In this document: piece by piece, positions 8,401 through 19,586 of the stretch
How the letters are laid out: every line of letters begins with the position of its first letter
How positions within the stretch are numbered: position 1 is the first letter of the stretch
Assembly (NCBI RefSeq): GCF_002368395.1
Contig: NZ_AP018254.1
Coordinates: forward strand, 434,001 to 498,000
Direction: 5' to 3'
From: Calothrix sp. NIES-3974
Lineage (GTDB): Bacteria > Cyanobacteriota > Cyanobacteriia > Cyanobacteriales > Nostocaceae
DNA length: 64,000 nucleotides
Position numbers and translations under genes: made by a program
The notes under the pieces: model-generated
Databases searched by the model: none
Told to the model about the DNA's origin: nothing
Seen by the model: only the letters and a program-made list of their open reading frames with translations

Positions 8401-10419
8401 TTAATTGCGATCGCGCAATAAATCCTCAATCACCTTGGCTGTAATCCATTCGGGGGACTGGTCGGGGGTTTTATCTCGTTGTGTGCGTAATAATCTTAAG
8501 GCAGTTTCCTCGTCACCTTGTAATAATTCGAGTAACTCCCATTCTAATTGCGACAAGGTTTTGAGCCGTTTACTCCTCATCCGTTCGGGACTTCCAGTGG
8601 GGATGGAAGCAATTAACTTGCGTGTGTATTCCTGTTGGGGTGTGCGGTAAATACTTTCAGCTTTGCCTTGTTCGACAATTTCCCCCCGATTCATCACCAA
8701 AATGCGATCGCTCATAAATTTGACCACACTTAAATCGTGGGAAATAAAAATATAGGTCAAGCCAAATTCCCGTTGTAATTCTTTTAACAAGTTCAAAACC
8801 TGGGCTTGGACGGATACGTCTAAGGCAGATACGGACTCATCACATATAATAAATTTGGGATTTAATGCCAAAGCCCTAGCAATACAAATTCTCTGTCGTT
8901 GTCCTCCAGAAAATTGATGGGGATAGCGATTAATGGCATCCGCACTTAAACCCACCCGTTCTAGTAGATATGCAACCCGTTCTAAACGCTGTTGACGGGA
9001 ATTTCCTTGTTTGTGAATTACCATCGGTTCCATGACCGCATCCCCCACCTTCATCCGGGGGTCTAAAGCTGCAAAGGGGTTTTGAAACACAATTTGCATT
9101 TCTCGACGCAATTTTTGTAATTCCTGTCCCTTCAAATGGGTAATATCACACTGATCAAAAATAATTTGACCAGCAGTCGGTTCAATCAACCGTAATAATG
9201 TCCTCACCAAAGTTGTTTTTCCACAACCCGACTCACCCACCAACCCCAGGGTTTCCCCCTGCTTTATCTCAAAGGAAACATTATTAACCGCCATAAAATA
9301 ACGCTTTGTTCCCCCAAATACCCCCTTAACTGGATAGGCTACCTGCAAATTCCGCACCTCCACCAAAGCTGGTTGGGAATCTAAATACCGCAAACGCTGT
9401 TCAATTTCCCCACTGGAGACTTCAATCGGTTGGTGGGGTTGCTGAGGACGAATCACAATCTCCCCATCCTCCGATTCCTCCACCTGCATATAATCCGACA
9501 CCGTTAACAGCTTTTCTGGGTGCTTTTCCAAGGTGGGACGACAAGCTACCAATCCCTTCGTATAGGGGTGTTGGGGATTTTGAAAAATATCCACCGCATC
9601 CCCATATTCAACTATTTTCCCCCTATACATCACCGCAACTTGATCGGCAATTTCGGCAATTAAACCTAAATCATGGGTAATAAAAATCATTCCCATCTGC
9701 CGACGGATTTGTAACTCCCGCATCAATTCAATAATTGTCGCCTGTACAGTTACATCTAGAGCGGTTGTAGGTTCATCCGCAATCAGCAACAACGGATTAC
9801 AGGAAATCGCCATCGCAATCATCACCCGTTGTAACTGTCCCCCCGAAAGTTGGTGGGGAAAACGATTTAAAATTGACTCCTTGTGCTGATAAATTACTTC
9901 CCGTAACTTAGCCTCATCCTGGGGATTTATACCCGTTTGAATATACTCTTGACACAATTGCTCATCAGTTGGTAATAACTTGACCTCCTGCAACCCCGCT
10001 AAAGCCTTTTGTTTAGCTTCCCCCGCAGTCACATTTTGATGACGTAAAATAGCCTCCGTCATCTGAAAACCAATTGTGTAGACAGGATTGAGGGAACTCA
10101 TCGGTTCTTGAAATATCATGGCAATATCCCCACCCCGATACAGCTGCATTTCCTCCGGTGGGAGCGATCGCAAATTAATCGGTTTACTATCCGGTTGGCT
10201 AGAAAACAAAATCTCCCCACCACTCACCCGTCCCGGACTTTGCACCAAACCCATCACAGCCAAAGAAGTCACCGACTTTCCACTCCCCGACTCCCCCACA
10301 ATCCCCAAAGTCTGACCACGACGGACTTGAAAGGAAATACCGTCAACAGCCTTAACGCTTTTACCATCACCTGAAAACTCAACTTGTAAATTCCGTACAT
10401 CGAGAATCGTGTCTTGCAT
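8401..10419 (-). CDS. Fused dual ATP-binding protein of a peptide/nickel-type ABC transporter (DppD-DppF-like)
   Basis: Cytoplasmic ATPase of an oligopeptide/dipeptide importer in which the two ATPase subunits are joined in one chain. Two complete ABC domains are visible. The first has Walker A GESGSGKS, signature LSGGQLQRV and Walker B LLIADEPT. The second has Walker A GESGCGKT, signature FSGGQRQRI and Walker [13 protein letters not shown]. Each is followed by the oligopeptide-type C-terminal extension ([18 protein letters not shown]). The frame extends to 10467, but homologous sequence begins at [15 protein letters not shown], so I place the start at 10419 (672 aa). No permease genes are nearby. 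Confidence 0.92.
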   Translation of the reverse strand: MQDTILDVRNLQVEFSGDGKSVKAVDGISFQVRRGQTLGIVGESGSGKSVTSLAVMGLVQSPGRVSGGEILFSSQPDSKPINLRSLPPEEMQLYRGGDIAMIFQEPMSSLNPVYTIGFQMTEAILRHQNVTAGEAKQKALAGLQEVKLLPTDEQLCQEYIQTGINPQDEAKLREVIYQHKESILNRFPHQLSGGQLQRVMIAMAISCNPLLLIADEPTTALDVTVQATIIELMRELQIRRQMGMIFITHDLGLIAEIADQVAVMYRGKIVEYGDAVDIFQNPQHPYTKGLVACRPTLEKHPEKLLTVSDYMQVEESEDGEIVIRPQQPHQPIEVSSGEIEQRLRYLDSQPALVEVRNLQVAYPVKGVFGGTKRYFMAVNNVSFEIKQGETLGLVGESGCGKTTLVRTLLRLIEPTAGQIIFDQCDITHLKGQELQKLRREMQIVFQNPFAALDPRMKVGDAVMEPMVIHKQGNSRQQRLERVAYLLERVGLSADAINRYPHQFSGGQRQRICIARALALNPKFIICDESVSALDVSVQAQVLNLLKELQREFGLTYIFISHDLSVVKFMSDRILVMNRGEIVEQGKAESIYRTPQQEYTRKLIASIPTGSPERMRSKRLKTLSQLEWELLELLQGDEETALRLLRTQRDKTPDQSPEWITAKVIEDLLRDRN

Positions 10420-10761
10420 GGAAGTCGGGTATGAAACTTTACTAAAAATTAACTGAGATTTTAACAAGAGTTTTCTAATATTTGTAGTTTATTTGGAAAA
10501 TAGTCAGCAAGGAAATAGGGAACAGGGAATGGGGAAAATTGACATCGTAGAGACGTAGCATTGCTACATCTCCCTACGACGATTCTATTTTTCATAAAAA
10601 TTAATAAAATAAAAATTAATAAAAAATGTAAACAATTATAATTTATGCCGAAATTCAGCAACACCCGTTTAGTGATGTCAAAAGTTCTGTTGCAAAAGGG
10701 GATGAATCAGGCTGATAGGAAGTTAGACTGAACTATAGCAGAAATTTTGCCCCTAAAAATT
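10420..10761. other. Divergent spacer with a hairpin repeat
   Basis: Separates the minus-strand ABC ATPase from pcyA, so both promoters should lie here. It includes GGGAATGGGG-type heptad remnants and a hairpin-family member at 10545-10579 (TCGTAGAGACGTAGCA with its near complement). No gene or recognisable operator was seen. Confidence 0.5.
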
Positions 10762-11520
10762 ATGTCAGCAAGTTCTTCGATTCCATCTTTACGTCAGCAG
10801 CAGCACCCTCTAATTCGTCAATTAGCGGACTCCATTGAAGCCACATGGCAACAAAACCTGGAATTATCACCCTATGATTTACCCGCAGAATTAGGCTATG
10901 TGGAAGGTAAATTAGAAGGGGAAAAATTAATTATCGAAAATCGCTGCTACCAAACCCCCCAGTTCCGCAAGATGCATATGGAACTAGCACGGGTGGGAAA
11001 TATGTTAGATATCCTCCATTGTGTGATGTTTCCCCGTCCTGAATACGATTTACCCATGTTTGGCTGTGACCTAGTGGGAGGACGGGGACAAATCAGTGCA
11101 GCGATTGTGGATTTATCTCCCGTTGGTTCCCACCATGTTTTACCAGGTGTTTATACCAGTGCTTTAGCTGCATTACCCACAGTGAATTTTACTCAACCAC
11201 GGGAATTACCTGCTTGGGGGGATATTTTCTCGGAATTCTGCCTGTTTATTAAACCAGCAAACCTAGAGGAAGAACAATTATTTTTACAACGGGTCGTCGA
11301 TTATTTAACCATTCATTGTCAAAATGCACGGTCATCCCAACCTGTTCCTCCCCAACAAGCGACGGAAATTCTGGCTGGACAACGCAATTATTGCACAAAA
11401 CAACAAAAAAATGATAAAACCAGACGGGTATTAGAAAAAGCCTTTGGCTCAAAATGGGCAGAACATTATATGACAACAGTACTATTTGATTTGCCAGAGG
11501 AAGTTTCTACCTTGTCATAA
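10762..11520 (+). CDS. pcyA: Phycocyanobilin:ferredoxin oxidoreductase
   Basis: Ferredoxin-dependent bilin reductase that converts biliverdin IX-alpha to phycocyanobilin, the chromophore of phycobilisomes and cyanobacterial phytochromes. The ATG at 10762 gives 252 aa, close to the known PcyA length; a TTG at 10747 would add five residues. The family core is clear: [37 protein letters not shown] and [12 protein letters not shown], with the conserved His and Asp of the bilin pocket (in MHMELA and FGCDLVG). It stands alone as a transcription unit, with a long non-coding stretch after it. Confidence 0.96.
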   Translation: MSASSSIPSLRQQQHPLIRQLADSIEATWQQNLELSPYDLPAELGYVEGKLEGEKLIIENRCYQTPQFRKMHMELARVGNMLDILHCVMFPRPEYDLPMFGCDLVGGRGQISAAIVDLSPVGSHHVLPGVYTSALAALPTVNFTQPRELPAWGDIFSEFCLFIKPANLEEEQLFLQRVVDYLTIHCQNARSSQPVPPQQATEILAGQRNYCTKQQKNDKTRRVLEKAFGSKWAEHYMTTVLFDLPEEVSTLS

Positions 11521-12734
11521 AATTTGAATTTAGGCTGTTATAAATAGTTCAATTATCCTCATTGTGAACACAAACCCCATAGAACTCCTATATCTAGCAC
11601 GCTGATAATCAGAAACTCCCATAAATCGCATAACTAATTGAACTGCTGTTGACAGCTAACAGGTAGCAGTCATCCATCAAAAGTAGTAAATATACAACTC
11701 ATACCAATTTTAGATGAAGCTGCATATAATTTTTTTGCGTGTCATTGCGTAGCTTGCTTTTTTTGCGGAGGGAGCAGTCCGGAATGAAGTGGAGCGCGGT
11801 AATCTCAGCACCTCGTTAACATTGAAGATTATGAGATTGCTTCGTCGTTCCTCCTCGCTTCGGACAAACTGTTATGTACAACTTCACATTAAAACGGTAT
11901 TAAACCTCGTCCATAATCAAAACCGGAGTTTTAGTCATTGCACTTCTTCACGTAGCGGATCGACCGTAGGGTCGTTAGGTAGACGCGCAGCGACTTCCTG
12001 CTTGCGTAGCAATCTCAAGTAATCACGAATGAAAAACAGTTCTCAAAATGGAGACGGTTTAAATGCTCAACAGCTTATATTTCTCTTTTGATTTATTTTT
12101 TGATTTATTGCCAGTCGATGGGTGACAAATGAACTTCAAGTTTCTATGAGGTAGAAAGTATCGCATATGCAATAATATTTATGCGCGAGATAGCAGTAAT
12201 CTGCAATAATTAACTGAAATAGGGTTATATATCACAAAATACATAGCATAGCTCAGTTTAACTAGCAAATACTGGTTTATAGAGTATTTTCTATTATTGA
12301 AAGTGTTGTTTTGATAAGTGTAGTATCTGCGACACTGATTAAGGGTGGCTTGGCATTTAAGAAAAATATATTCATATAATTAATAAAAATTTTGAGTTTT
12401 TTCCAATGAAGTATTCCCAATTACGGTGATATGCCCTATATCTACCTAGTAGATAATTTAGGACTTAATACACTTTTAGAATCAGATTTTGCTCTCAAAA
12501 TGGAAAATTAGAATCTCAAAGCTGGATAAAAATAGGACAAATTGAGCTATGGAGTCCTTGACGTACAGGGATTTATCATCCAAAATCTCAAATTGAAAAC
12601 CTTGAAAACCCTCTACAAAGGTATAAAATTGCCTTTCGGCCTCACAGTAAGCTCTGCGTGTCTACGCCATGATGCAAACTAAGTCCTGTGATTATCACCC
12701 ACCGAAGCTGAACTAATCCCTATCTAACCCCAGA
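11521..12734. other. 1.2-kb non-coding region with repeat debris and an AT-rich stretch
   Basis: No gene supported. The first half (about 11740-12020) holds palindromic repeat debris: TAGCTTGC and CGGAGG motifs, and GCGGATCGACCG followed by GTAGACGCGCAGC, related to the 57-bp repeat. The second half (about 12040-12730) is strongly AT-rich with no open frame of note and several small hairpins (for example ATCTACCTAGTAGAT at 12441-12455). It may be a long leader for the gene at 12735 or simply repeat decay. Confidence 0.5.
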
Positions 12735-13304
12735 ATGCAAACAGCAACTAACCACATCCCCCAATCTGACTATCCAGCGACAGTTCCACTGTCGGTGTAT
12801 CGTGATTTAGCGATGGAACTACAAGCCACACAAGCAAGATTACAACAGATAGAAAGGCAAAATCTGCAACTTTTCCAGGAAAATCAGCAACTACGTCAGG
12901 AAATTCACAATGTAGTCCAGGCTGTGATGCACTTGCAAAATATCGCAAATAGTGGTAAGGCGACCCCAGGCAATCCCCAACCTCATTATGGGGGGAAAGA
13001 AGAATTACCTACATTTAGTCATGCTGGTGGTCAGCAACCAACAAAAACAAAACCTCAAGTGACTAAAGTACCTCGTCCAGTCCAAGCAAAACGGAAATCT
13101 CGAAAAAACCCTTCAGTCTACATTCCTCAACCACAACCAGTTTATGTGGAAGAACAGGAGATTAGCTACTACAGTGATTCCGAACCAGAAAAATCAGCCA
13201 TCCATAGCTGGTGGATGTTGCTAGCGATCGCATTTATTTTAGTCTCTGCCTTTGGTGCTGGCTACTTGGTGGTCAAACCCTTGATTGATAGTCAAACACG
13301 CTAA
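12735..13304 (+). CDS. Coiled-coil, single-span membrane protein of unknown function
   Basis: Not recognised as a named family. It has 189 aa in three parts: an N-terminal coiled coil (about residues 20-70, rich in Q, L and E: LQATQARLQQIERQN, QLFQENQQLRQEI), a Pro/Lys/Gln-rich basic linker (about 80-150), and a C-terminal membrane span (about 160-180, WWMLLAIAFILVSAFGAGYL) with a few residues after it. It is probably C-tail anchored with the coiled coil in the cytoplasm. The gene stands alone, 400 bp before glnB on the same strand. Confidence 0.7.
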   Translation: MQTATNHIPQSDYPATVPLSVYRDLAMELQATQARLQQIERQNLQLFQENQQLRQEIHNVVQAVMHLQNIANSGKATPGNPQPHYGGKEELPTFSHAGGQQPTKTKPQVTKVPRPVQAKRKSRKNPSVYIPQPQPVYVEEQEISYYSDSEPEKSAIHSWWMLLAIAFILVSAFGAGYLVVKPLIDSQTR

Positions 13305-14043
<739 letters not shown>

Positions 14044-14494
14044 CCGGAAATAACAGACACTGTGGTTTAATTCCCCTGAATTTCCCACGAATTATCCTGC
14101 GAACAGTTTGCTCGAACGCTGTACCTTAAGGGGAAAAACCTTTCTTTACCCAATGGTACTTTGGTAACTTTCTTTACCCAATGGTACTTTGGTAATTTGT
14201 CCTGTCTTGGTTTAAACCGTTTTTAGATACCTCAGTTTATCCTCCAACTCAAGTTAGGGGGATTTTACGATTATTGGGAATGAGGAATTGGTAATTGGAT
14301 TATTTCCGATTACCTATTTGCCAAAATTCTCCCAAACTGCCGCATTCCGTAATTTTTGGCAATATAAATTAATACTTATTCATATAAAAGAGAGACATCC
14401 TCACAATTTCCTCAAAATCTTTTTCTACTTTGATAGTAGAGCCAGGGTTAGGCTCGACATCCAAAAAACTCAAAGCATATTTTGAGGAATAGAT
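14044..14494. other. glnB-hsp20 spacer with a 28-bp tandem repeat
   Basis: No gene supported. At 14141-14195 two identical 27-bp copies (starting TTTCTTTACCCAATGG) repeat with a 28-bp period. The rest is AT-rich. No CIRCE element (TTAGCACTC-N9-GAGTGCTAA) was found before the Hsp20 gene, so heat control by HrcA is not supported. Confidence 0.6.
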
Positions 14495-15178
14495 ATGTCT
14501 TTAATACACTGGGAACCGCTCAAAGAACTAAATACCCTCCGTCAACAAATGAATCGGTTGTTTGATGAAATCATGCATCCGGAGTCAACACAGGGGATAT
14601 TCCCAAAAATGGATAATTTGGCTTGGAATCCAGCCATTGAATTGAAAGAAACAGATCAAGATATTATTTTGAAAATCCAAGTACCAGGGATAGACGCGAA
14701 GGATTTGGATATACAAGTCAGCGAAAATGCAGTTGCGATCGCCGGGGAGTATGAGGAGGAGAAAACCAGCGATACAAAAGGTTATTATCGATCTGAATTT
14801 AGTTACGGCAAATTTCAACGGATTGTTCCGTTACCAGTAAACGTTAAACAAGAACAGGTTGCAGCCAATATTAAAGATGGAATAGTCACATTGACCATAC
14901 CCAAAGCAGAAAAATCTCCACGTAATGTGGTGAAAGTGGATTTAAGTGTTCAAGAAAAAGCCAGAGAAGCAATGGCAGAAGAACGCTTACATCAGGAACA
15001 CTTACAAGCCAATATGCAAGAACGAGCTACAGAAGAATTAGCAAGAAACAATACCGAACATATTGACGAAGCTGCAAGAGCAGCAATGGTGGAAAAGCGT
15101 CTACATCAAGAACATTTAGAAGAAACAATGCATACCCGCGCAGCAAAGGAAGTGGGTATTGATCCGGTTGCAAAATAG
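14495..15178 (+). CDS. Small heat-shock protein Hsp20 with a duplicated C-terminal extension
   Basis: ATP-independent chaperone that holds unfolding proteins. It has 227 aa, long for a bacterial Hsp20 (usually about 140-160). The N-terminus MSLIHWEPLKEL is followed by the alpha-crystallin domain (about residues 43-140) with IQVPGIDAKDLDI, FQRIVPLPVNV and GIVTLTIPKAE. After the domain come two copies of a charged ~27-residue unit at about 156-182 and 194-220 (cores RLHQEHLQANMQERA and RLHQEHLEETMHTRA, 38-residue period), predicted helical. A GAGGA ribosome site precedes the ATG. A small gene follows after 41 bp. Confidence 0.93.
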   Translation: MSLIHWEPLKELNTLRQQMNRLFDEIMHPESTQGIFPKMDNLAWNPAIELKETDQDIILKIQVPGIDAKDLDIQVSENAVAIAGEYEEEKTSDTKGYYRSEFSYGKFQRIVPLPVNVKQEQVAANIKDGIVTLTIPKAEKSPRNVVKVDLSVQEKAREAMAEERLHQEHLQANMQERATEELARNNTEHIDEAARAAMVEKRLHQEHLEETMHTRAAKEVGIDPVAK

Positions 15179-15219
15179 TTTCCAGTGGCTAAACCCAGAA
15201 AAATCAAGAGGACAAAGGT

Positions 15220-15396
15220 ATGACTGACAACACGACGCGGAAAGGTTTTTGGCAAGCAATCATAGAAATTCCTCAAAAAGTGATTAATTTTATTTCTGGA
15301 GGTGTGAAGAGAATTTTTACACCCGCAGATGACAACTATCCAGAAGTTGGACCCCAACCCTTTGAAGGAGAACCAGCTGAAAAGAAAAATTACTAG
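15220..15396 (+). CDS. Small hypothetical protein downstream of Hsp20
   Basis: A 58-codon gene with ATG at 15220, preceded by AGAGGA 8 bp upstream, starting 41 bp after the hsp20 stop and so probably co-transcribed. Sequence features: MTDNTTRKGFWQAI, then an amphipathic stretch (EIPQKVINFISGGVKRIF) and an acidic, Pro-rich tail ending EPAEKKNY. I recognise no family. The good ribosome site and position favour a real gene. Confidence 0.6.
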   Translation: MTDNTTRKGFWQAIIEIPQKVINFISGGVKRIFTPADDNYPEVGPQPFEGEPAEKKNY

Positions 15397-15910
15397 TACC
15401 GCGCGGCGTAAATACACCTACCTTTCCCCTCGCTCCCATGCTCCGCGTGGGAGCAGAATCTGCGAGGCTCCTGCTTCGTGAATGAAGGCAGAGCCTTCAA
15501 CTCACTAAGCGACCACGCGGAGCGTGGTCACTAGATAAAAAGTTAATACTCGGTTTATTTCAGCCAACCTGTACTAGTACTCCATGTCATTAATTTTGAT
15601 AGGTTAAAAAAGGCACGTAGTTGCGCTAGTCTACGACAACCCTGCGGGTATAGCGTCTTTGTCTTAAAGCTTGTTTGAGGCTAGAGCCGCAACTACAAAA
15701 CCATCAGAACGTAGGGGAAAGACCACTAGCATTTGAGATTTTGGATTATCCTGCGGGTAAGCGTAGGCAAGTATCATTCCCGTTAGGCTAGGTTTTGAGT
15801 ATTTTGGCTACACCCTATTTTTCCTCAAGAGCAGCTATTGTTGTACTTTTGATTGATCTGAGACGCGGTATAACTGCGTCTTTAATTTTAGGAGTTTACG
15901 TAAGACCTAT
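15397..15910. repeat. Repeat-rich spacer with three adjacent hairpins
   Basis: No gene. Three hairpins lie in a row: 15432-15454 (GCTCCCA / TGGGAGC), 15465-15496 (AGGCTC-CTGC / GGCA-GAGCCT) and 15511-15529 (GACCACGC / GCGTGGTC). The loops and spacers echo each other (CTCCGCG, GCGGAGCG). Further on are CCTGCGGGTA motifs at 15650 and 15750, and an ATTTTGG heptad trace at 15738. The elements sit between the convergent hsp20 unit and the acyltransferase gene. Confidence 0.6.
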
Positions 15911-16756
15911 TTATAGCTTGCTAATGGCAACTAACTTATCTAACTCTGCTTGCATTGTCTCAACTACTAGGTTGTAACACTCATCAACATAAGCGCGATC
16001 GCAAGCTGCTTGGTGACCATAGTGGGGAAATTTAATCCCTGGGCAAACATGGGTATAAATCTTACTTGGTAAGGGTATATTGGGTAGTGGACCAATCCCT
16101 AACCCCCAGGGTAAACCCAAATAAATCGGAAAAACCTCTGGGTCAAACCCACCTAACCAAGGTATTCCCCAAGAGTTGAGTTGGGCTAAGATGGGGTAAA
16201 TATCAGCCAACACAAACAAGGTATCATGAGCGCCGACGGAAATGATGGGAATAATCGGTACATTCTCCCGCAAGGCTAACTTAATAAAACCTTTTCTTCC
16301 TGCAAAGTAAATCTGATGACGCATCGCATGGGGACGAAACACATCCTGAGCGCCACCAGGGTAAACTAAGACACTAGCCCCACTAGCAAAAGCTGCTCTA
16401 GCCATTTTCGGGTGGGCAATAATCGCTCCAGATTTAGCAGCCATTTGACTTATGGGATTATCAACAATCCAGGCTTTAGGATGCATCAACCCGTAAACAG
16501 GAGACTCCACACCAAAAATCCGAAACCAGTCATACATCATCATCAGCATGTCTGGTGCAGCTAAACCCCCACTATGGGAACCAACCAGCAATATTTTTTC
16601 ATTCCGAGGTATATTTTCCCAGCCACTCGCTTGGACACGGAAATAATTTTCGTACAGCCAACCCATAACTGGCAGCATCGACTTAATAAATTCGGGATCG
16701 CGTTTCTCTAACGACCATCCAGGCTTTGTTGCATTAGTATTTTGTGGTATTGACAT
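15911..16756 (-). CDS. Lysophospholipid acyltransferase (LPLAT) family protein
   Basis: Predicted membrane-associated acyltransferase of the PlsC/DGAT2-like superfamily, 281 aa. The catalytic His sits in VGSHSGGLAAPD, a variant of the HxxxxD motif with wider spacing. A second block, LVYPGGAQDVFRPH, matches the family's (F/Y)P-x-G substrate motif. A third region, VPIIPIISVGAHDTLF, matches the VPIxPV block. Proteins of this type in cyanobacteria are linked to neutral-lipid or acyl-ester synthesis, but the acyl acceptor cannot be told from sequence. Confidence 0.82.
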   Translation of the reverse strand: MSIPQNTNATKPGWSLEKRDPEFIKSMLPVMGWLYENYFRVQASGWENIPRNEKILLVGSHSGGLAAPDMLMMMYDWFRIFGVESPVYGLMHPKAWIVDNPISQMAAKSGAIIAHPKMARAAFASGASVLVYPGGAQDVFRPHAMRHQIYFAGRKGFIKLALRENVPIIPIISVGAHDTLFVLADIYPILAQLNSWGIPWLGGFDPEVFPIYLGLPWGLGIGPLPNIPLPSKIYTHVCPGIKFPHYGHQAACDRAYVDECYNLVVETMQAELDKLVAISKL

Positions 16757-17075
16757 GAATTAACGATATTCCCAACTGCCAATTGCAGGTTTGCTTATCT
16801 TAATATAATTCAATAAACCTCGTCTCGGTGGAAAATATTAATTTGGTAGACGCGATATATCGCGTCTCTACCGGATGTATTCAAAACATTTTTTAATTGG
16901 TTTTTCCAGCCATAAATCAAAAATAGGACGATTCTTGCTCGTCCCATTGAAAAATTGAGAATGATAAATTAACTAATACTTCTGGTAAGTCAGCAAAAGC
17001 TGGGTAAATGTTTACTACTCCCTGCTCCCCATTCCCTACTCCCTAAAAAATTATAAGTTAGTTAACTACCAGATT
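16757..17075. other. Spacer with a hairpin-family member
   Basis: No gene. A GGTAGACGCGATATATC hairpin lies at 16845-16872, with the same palindromic core as 445-474 but the left arm two bases shorter. A CTCCCTGCTCCCCATTCCC heptad-type tract is at about 17018-17044. Confidence 0.6.
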
Positions 17076-18020
17076 TTACTGAGCATTTTTGCGCCACCAA
17101 TCAATCGTATTTTTCAATCCTTCCTCAAACCCAACTTGAGCAGTAAAACCAAATTCTTTTTTAGCTCGTTGAGTATCTAAACAGCGTCGGGGTTGTCCAT
17201 TAGGTTTATCAGTTTCCCAAATAATTTCCCCGTCAAAATCCATTAACTTACAAATTAAATTAATTAGATCCTTGATAGAAATTTCGTAACCCGTACCCAA
17301 ATTCACGGGTTCAGAACTATTGTAGAACTGCGTACCCATGACAATTCCCCGTGCAGCATCCTCAGAATAGAGGAACTCGCGGGTAGGACTACCATCTCCC
17401 CAAACCGGGAGTTGTTTATCACCCCGCACCTGAGCTTCATGGACTTTACGAATTAAAGCGGGAATTACGTGGGAACTGCGAGGATCGAAATTATCTTCTG
17501 GACCATACAGATTCACCGGTAGCAAATAGATACCGTTACACCCGTACTGTTGACGGTAGGATTGGAGTTGAACCAGCAACGCCTTTTTGGCAATACCGTA
17601 GGGTGCATTAGTTTCCTCTGGATAACCATTCCAGATGTCATCTTCCTTAAACGGAACCGGAGTAAACTTGGGGTAGGCGCAGATAGTCCCGACACAAACA
17701 AACTTTTCCACACCCGTTTCGTAAGCAGCATGGATCAATTGAGCTCCCATCATCAAGTTGTCGTAGAACAACTCTGCGGGTTTTTCGCGATTTAAACCGA
17801 TACCACCCACATGGGCTGCCAAGTGAATGATAACATCCTGCTGGTCAGCAGCCCGTTGACAGTTCTCCATTTTCCGCAAATCACAATCACGCGATCGCAC
17901 AATTGTAATTTTATCTCTGGTTGCACCCGCCTGACATAATTGCTCAATCACTTGGCGACCTAAAAATCCAGCCCCTCCAGTGACGAGAATTCGTTTGTCT
18001 TGTAGTTGTAAGGCGCTCAT
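17076..18020 (-). CDS. fcl: GDP-L-fucose synthase
   Basis: Epimerase-reductase that turns GDP-4-keto-6-deoxy-D-mannose into GDP-L-fucose for surface polysaccharides; 314 aa, SDR fold. NAD(P)-binding motif VTGGAGFLG at the N-terminus, catalytic Tyr-Lys in YGIAKKALL, and family blocks [10 protein letters not shown] and FLYSEDAA. It lies 125 bp downstream of gmd on the same strand, and the two make a complete GDP-fucose branch. A tract of GAATTAC-type heptads fills the gap between them. Confidence 0.94.
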   Translation of the reverse strand: MSALQLQDKRILVTGGAGFLGRQVIEQLCQAGATRDKITIVRSRDCDLRKMENCQRAADQQDVIIHLAAHVGGIGLNREKPAELFYDNLMMGAQLIHAAYETGVEKFVCVGTICAYPKFTPVPFKEDDIWNGYPEETNAPYGIAKKALLVQLQSYRQQYGCNGIYLLPVNLYGPEDNFDPRSSHVIPALIRKVHEAQVRGDKQLPVWGDGSPTREFLYSEDAARGIVMGTQFYNSSEPVNLGTGYEISIKDLINLICKLMDFDGEIIWETDKPNGQPRRCLDTQRAKKEFGFTAQVGFEEGLKNTIDWWRKNAQ

Positions 18021-18145
18021 GGTTTCATATATTCCTTATTGTCGGTATCTAAAAATAATTAGTAATTCGTCATTGATAATTCGTAATTACGTAGGCTATT
18101 ACGAATTACTAATTACGAACTACGAATTACAAACTACGAATTAGC
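18021..18145. repeat. Heptad tandem repeat (AATTACG type)
   Basis: Degenerate runs of ATTACGAATTACTAATTACG-like sequence in both orientations fill the fcl-gmd spacer. This is one of several 7-bp-unit repeats in the window (others use AAAATCC and GGGAGTA). Confidence 0.7.
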
Positions 18146-19225
18146 TTAAAAATGCAACACACCCAACTCTTGACGCACCATCGCATTATCTTTCACCACA
18201 TCAGCCAGTTTATTATTCGGCGATGATAAACCTAATGCCCGTAAATCCGCTTCTACCATCAGAGCGACAAGTTGTTCAAATGTTACCGATGGTGTCCAAC
18301 CCAATTTTTGTCTGGCTTTAGTCGCATCACCAATCAATAAGTCAACCTCCGCAGGACGTAAATAACGCTCGTCGAATTCGACATAATCTTGCCAATTCAA
18401 GTTCACATAATTAAAGGCTAAATCCAAAAATTCCCGCACAGTGTGGGTTTCGCCTGTCGCAATCACGTAATCGTCTGGCTCATCTTGCTGCAACATTAAC
18501 CACATTGCCCTGACGTAATCCTTGGCATAACCCCAATCACGCTTGGCATCCAGATTACCCATGTAAAGTTTATTCTGTCTACCAGCGACAATTCGAGCTA
18601 CAGCCATCGTAATTTTGCGGGTAACGAAGGTTTCCCCACGACGAGGTGATTCGTGGTTAAACAAAATTCCATTACAAGCAAACAAATTATAGGATTCACG
18701 GTAATTAACGGTTTGCCAGTGACCGTAAACTTTTGCACAAGCGTAGGGACTACGGGGATAAAAGGGAGTATCTTCTTTTTGGGGTACTGCCTGCACCAAA
18801 CCAAACATCTCCGAAGAACCTGCTTGATAGAAACGGACTTGAATTCCTGTACGCTGCTGGTAATCACGGATAGCTTCTAGGAGCCTTAATACTCCCATGC
18901 CGACGGAATCTACTGTATATTCAGGGGAATCAAAGCTAACACGCACATGGGACTGGGCACCAAGATTATAAATTTCTACAGGCTGAACTTCTTCTAAAAT
19001 TCGACGCAGGGTAGTACCATCGGTCAAGTCACCATAATGTAAAAATAAACGGGCACCCTCCTTATGGGGGTCTTCGTAAACGTGATCAATCCGATCGGTG
19101 TTAAATGTGGAGGTACGACGAATAATACCGTGGACTTCGTACCCTTGTTCTAATAAAAATTCACTTAAATAGGAACCATCTTGACCAGTGATACCAGTAA
19201 TCAGCGCTCGCTTTTTTTGCGTCAT
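18146..19225 (-). CDS. gmd: GDP-mannose 4,6-dehydratase
   Basis: First step of GDP-fucose synthesis: GDP-D-mannose to GDP-4-keto-6-deoxy-D-mannose. The frame extends to 19294, but the conserved start [20 protein letters not shown] with an AAGGA site about 9 bp upstream places the ATG at 19225 (359 aa, a standard Gmd length). Seen: GxxGxxG as [10 protein letters not shown], catalytic [10 protein letters not shown] (YxxxK), SSEMFG, and the GDP-mannose-binding [15 protein letters not shown]. In operon order gmd comes before fcl. Confidence 0.96.
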   Translation of the reverse strand: MTQKKRALITGITGQDGSYLSEFLLEQGYEVHGIIRRTSTFNTDRIDHVYEDPHKEGARLFLHYGDLTDGTTLRRILEEVQPVEIYNLGAQSHVRVSFDSPEYTVDSVGMGVLRLLEAIRDYQQRTGIQVRFYQAGSSEMFGLVQAVPQKEDTPFYPRSPYACAKVYGHWQTVNYRESYNLFACNGILFNHESPRRGETFVTRKITMAVARIVAGRQNKLYMGNLDAKRDWGYAKDYVRAMWLMLQQDEPDDYVIATGETHTVREFLDLAFNYVNLNWQDYVEFDERYLRPAEVDLLIGDATKARQKLGWTPSVTFEQLVALMVEADLRALGLSSPNNKLADVVKDNAMVRQELGVLHF

Positions 19226-19586
19226 GCTAAATATTCCTTGTAGTGTTAATGAAGAATTATAGACACATGCAACCTGGTATAAGTTAGCAAGCAAAGGCTT
19301 GATTTCCCAATCGAAAAACTACTAGTATTGGTAGCCTGCCTTGACTGGGTTGGTAAATCCACTTACGGGAAATGTCTATATTTGCTCAACCCATACTAGC
19401 CTAACTGTCAGGAATGTTCCCACCCTGGGCAAAGTCGCTGATTTTGATTAAAAATTAAATTATTACTGTAAATTGTGAAGATTGCATAAATTTATGCGTT
19501 TTTTTGCAAAGGGAAATTAAGTTGCTCGTCCTAGTCTGTGTGGTAATATGTCACGGTTTAATCTGAATCTGGGATAATGTTTGCCG
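19226..19586. promoter_or_regulatory. Divergent gmd/aguA spacer
   Basis: Holds promoters for both directions. A perfect 14-bp palindrome GCATAAATTTATGC at 19484-19497 runs straight into GTTTTTTTG on the plus strand, about 90 bp before aguA. It could be an operator or a leader terminator, although it lacks a loop. No gene. Confidence 0.4.

Noticed and set aside
10461-10664. 67-codon minus-strand frame upstream of the ABC ATPase
   Set aside because: Covers a hairpin repeat and heptads; the sequence is low-complexity.
11789-12022. 77-codon plus-strand frame
   Set aside because: Translates palindromic repeat debris (Arg/Ser-rich, no start signal).
11521-12734. Mobile element or tRNA in the 1.2-kb spacer
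   Set aside because: No transposase fragment, terminal inverted repeats, or cloverleaf with a TTC-type T-loop could be made out.
14196-14494. CIRCE/HrcA operator before hsp20
   Set aside because: The TTAGCACTC-N9-GAGTGCTAA pattern is absent.
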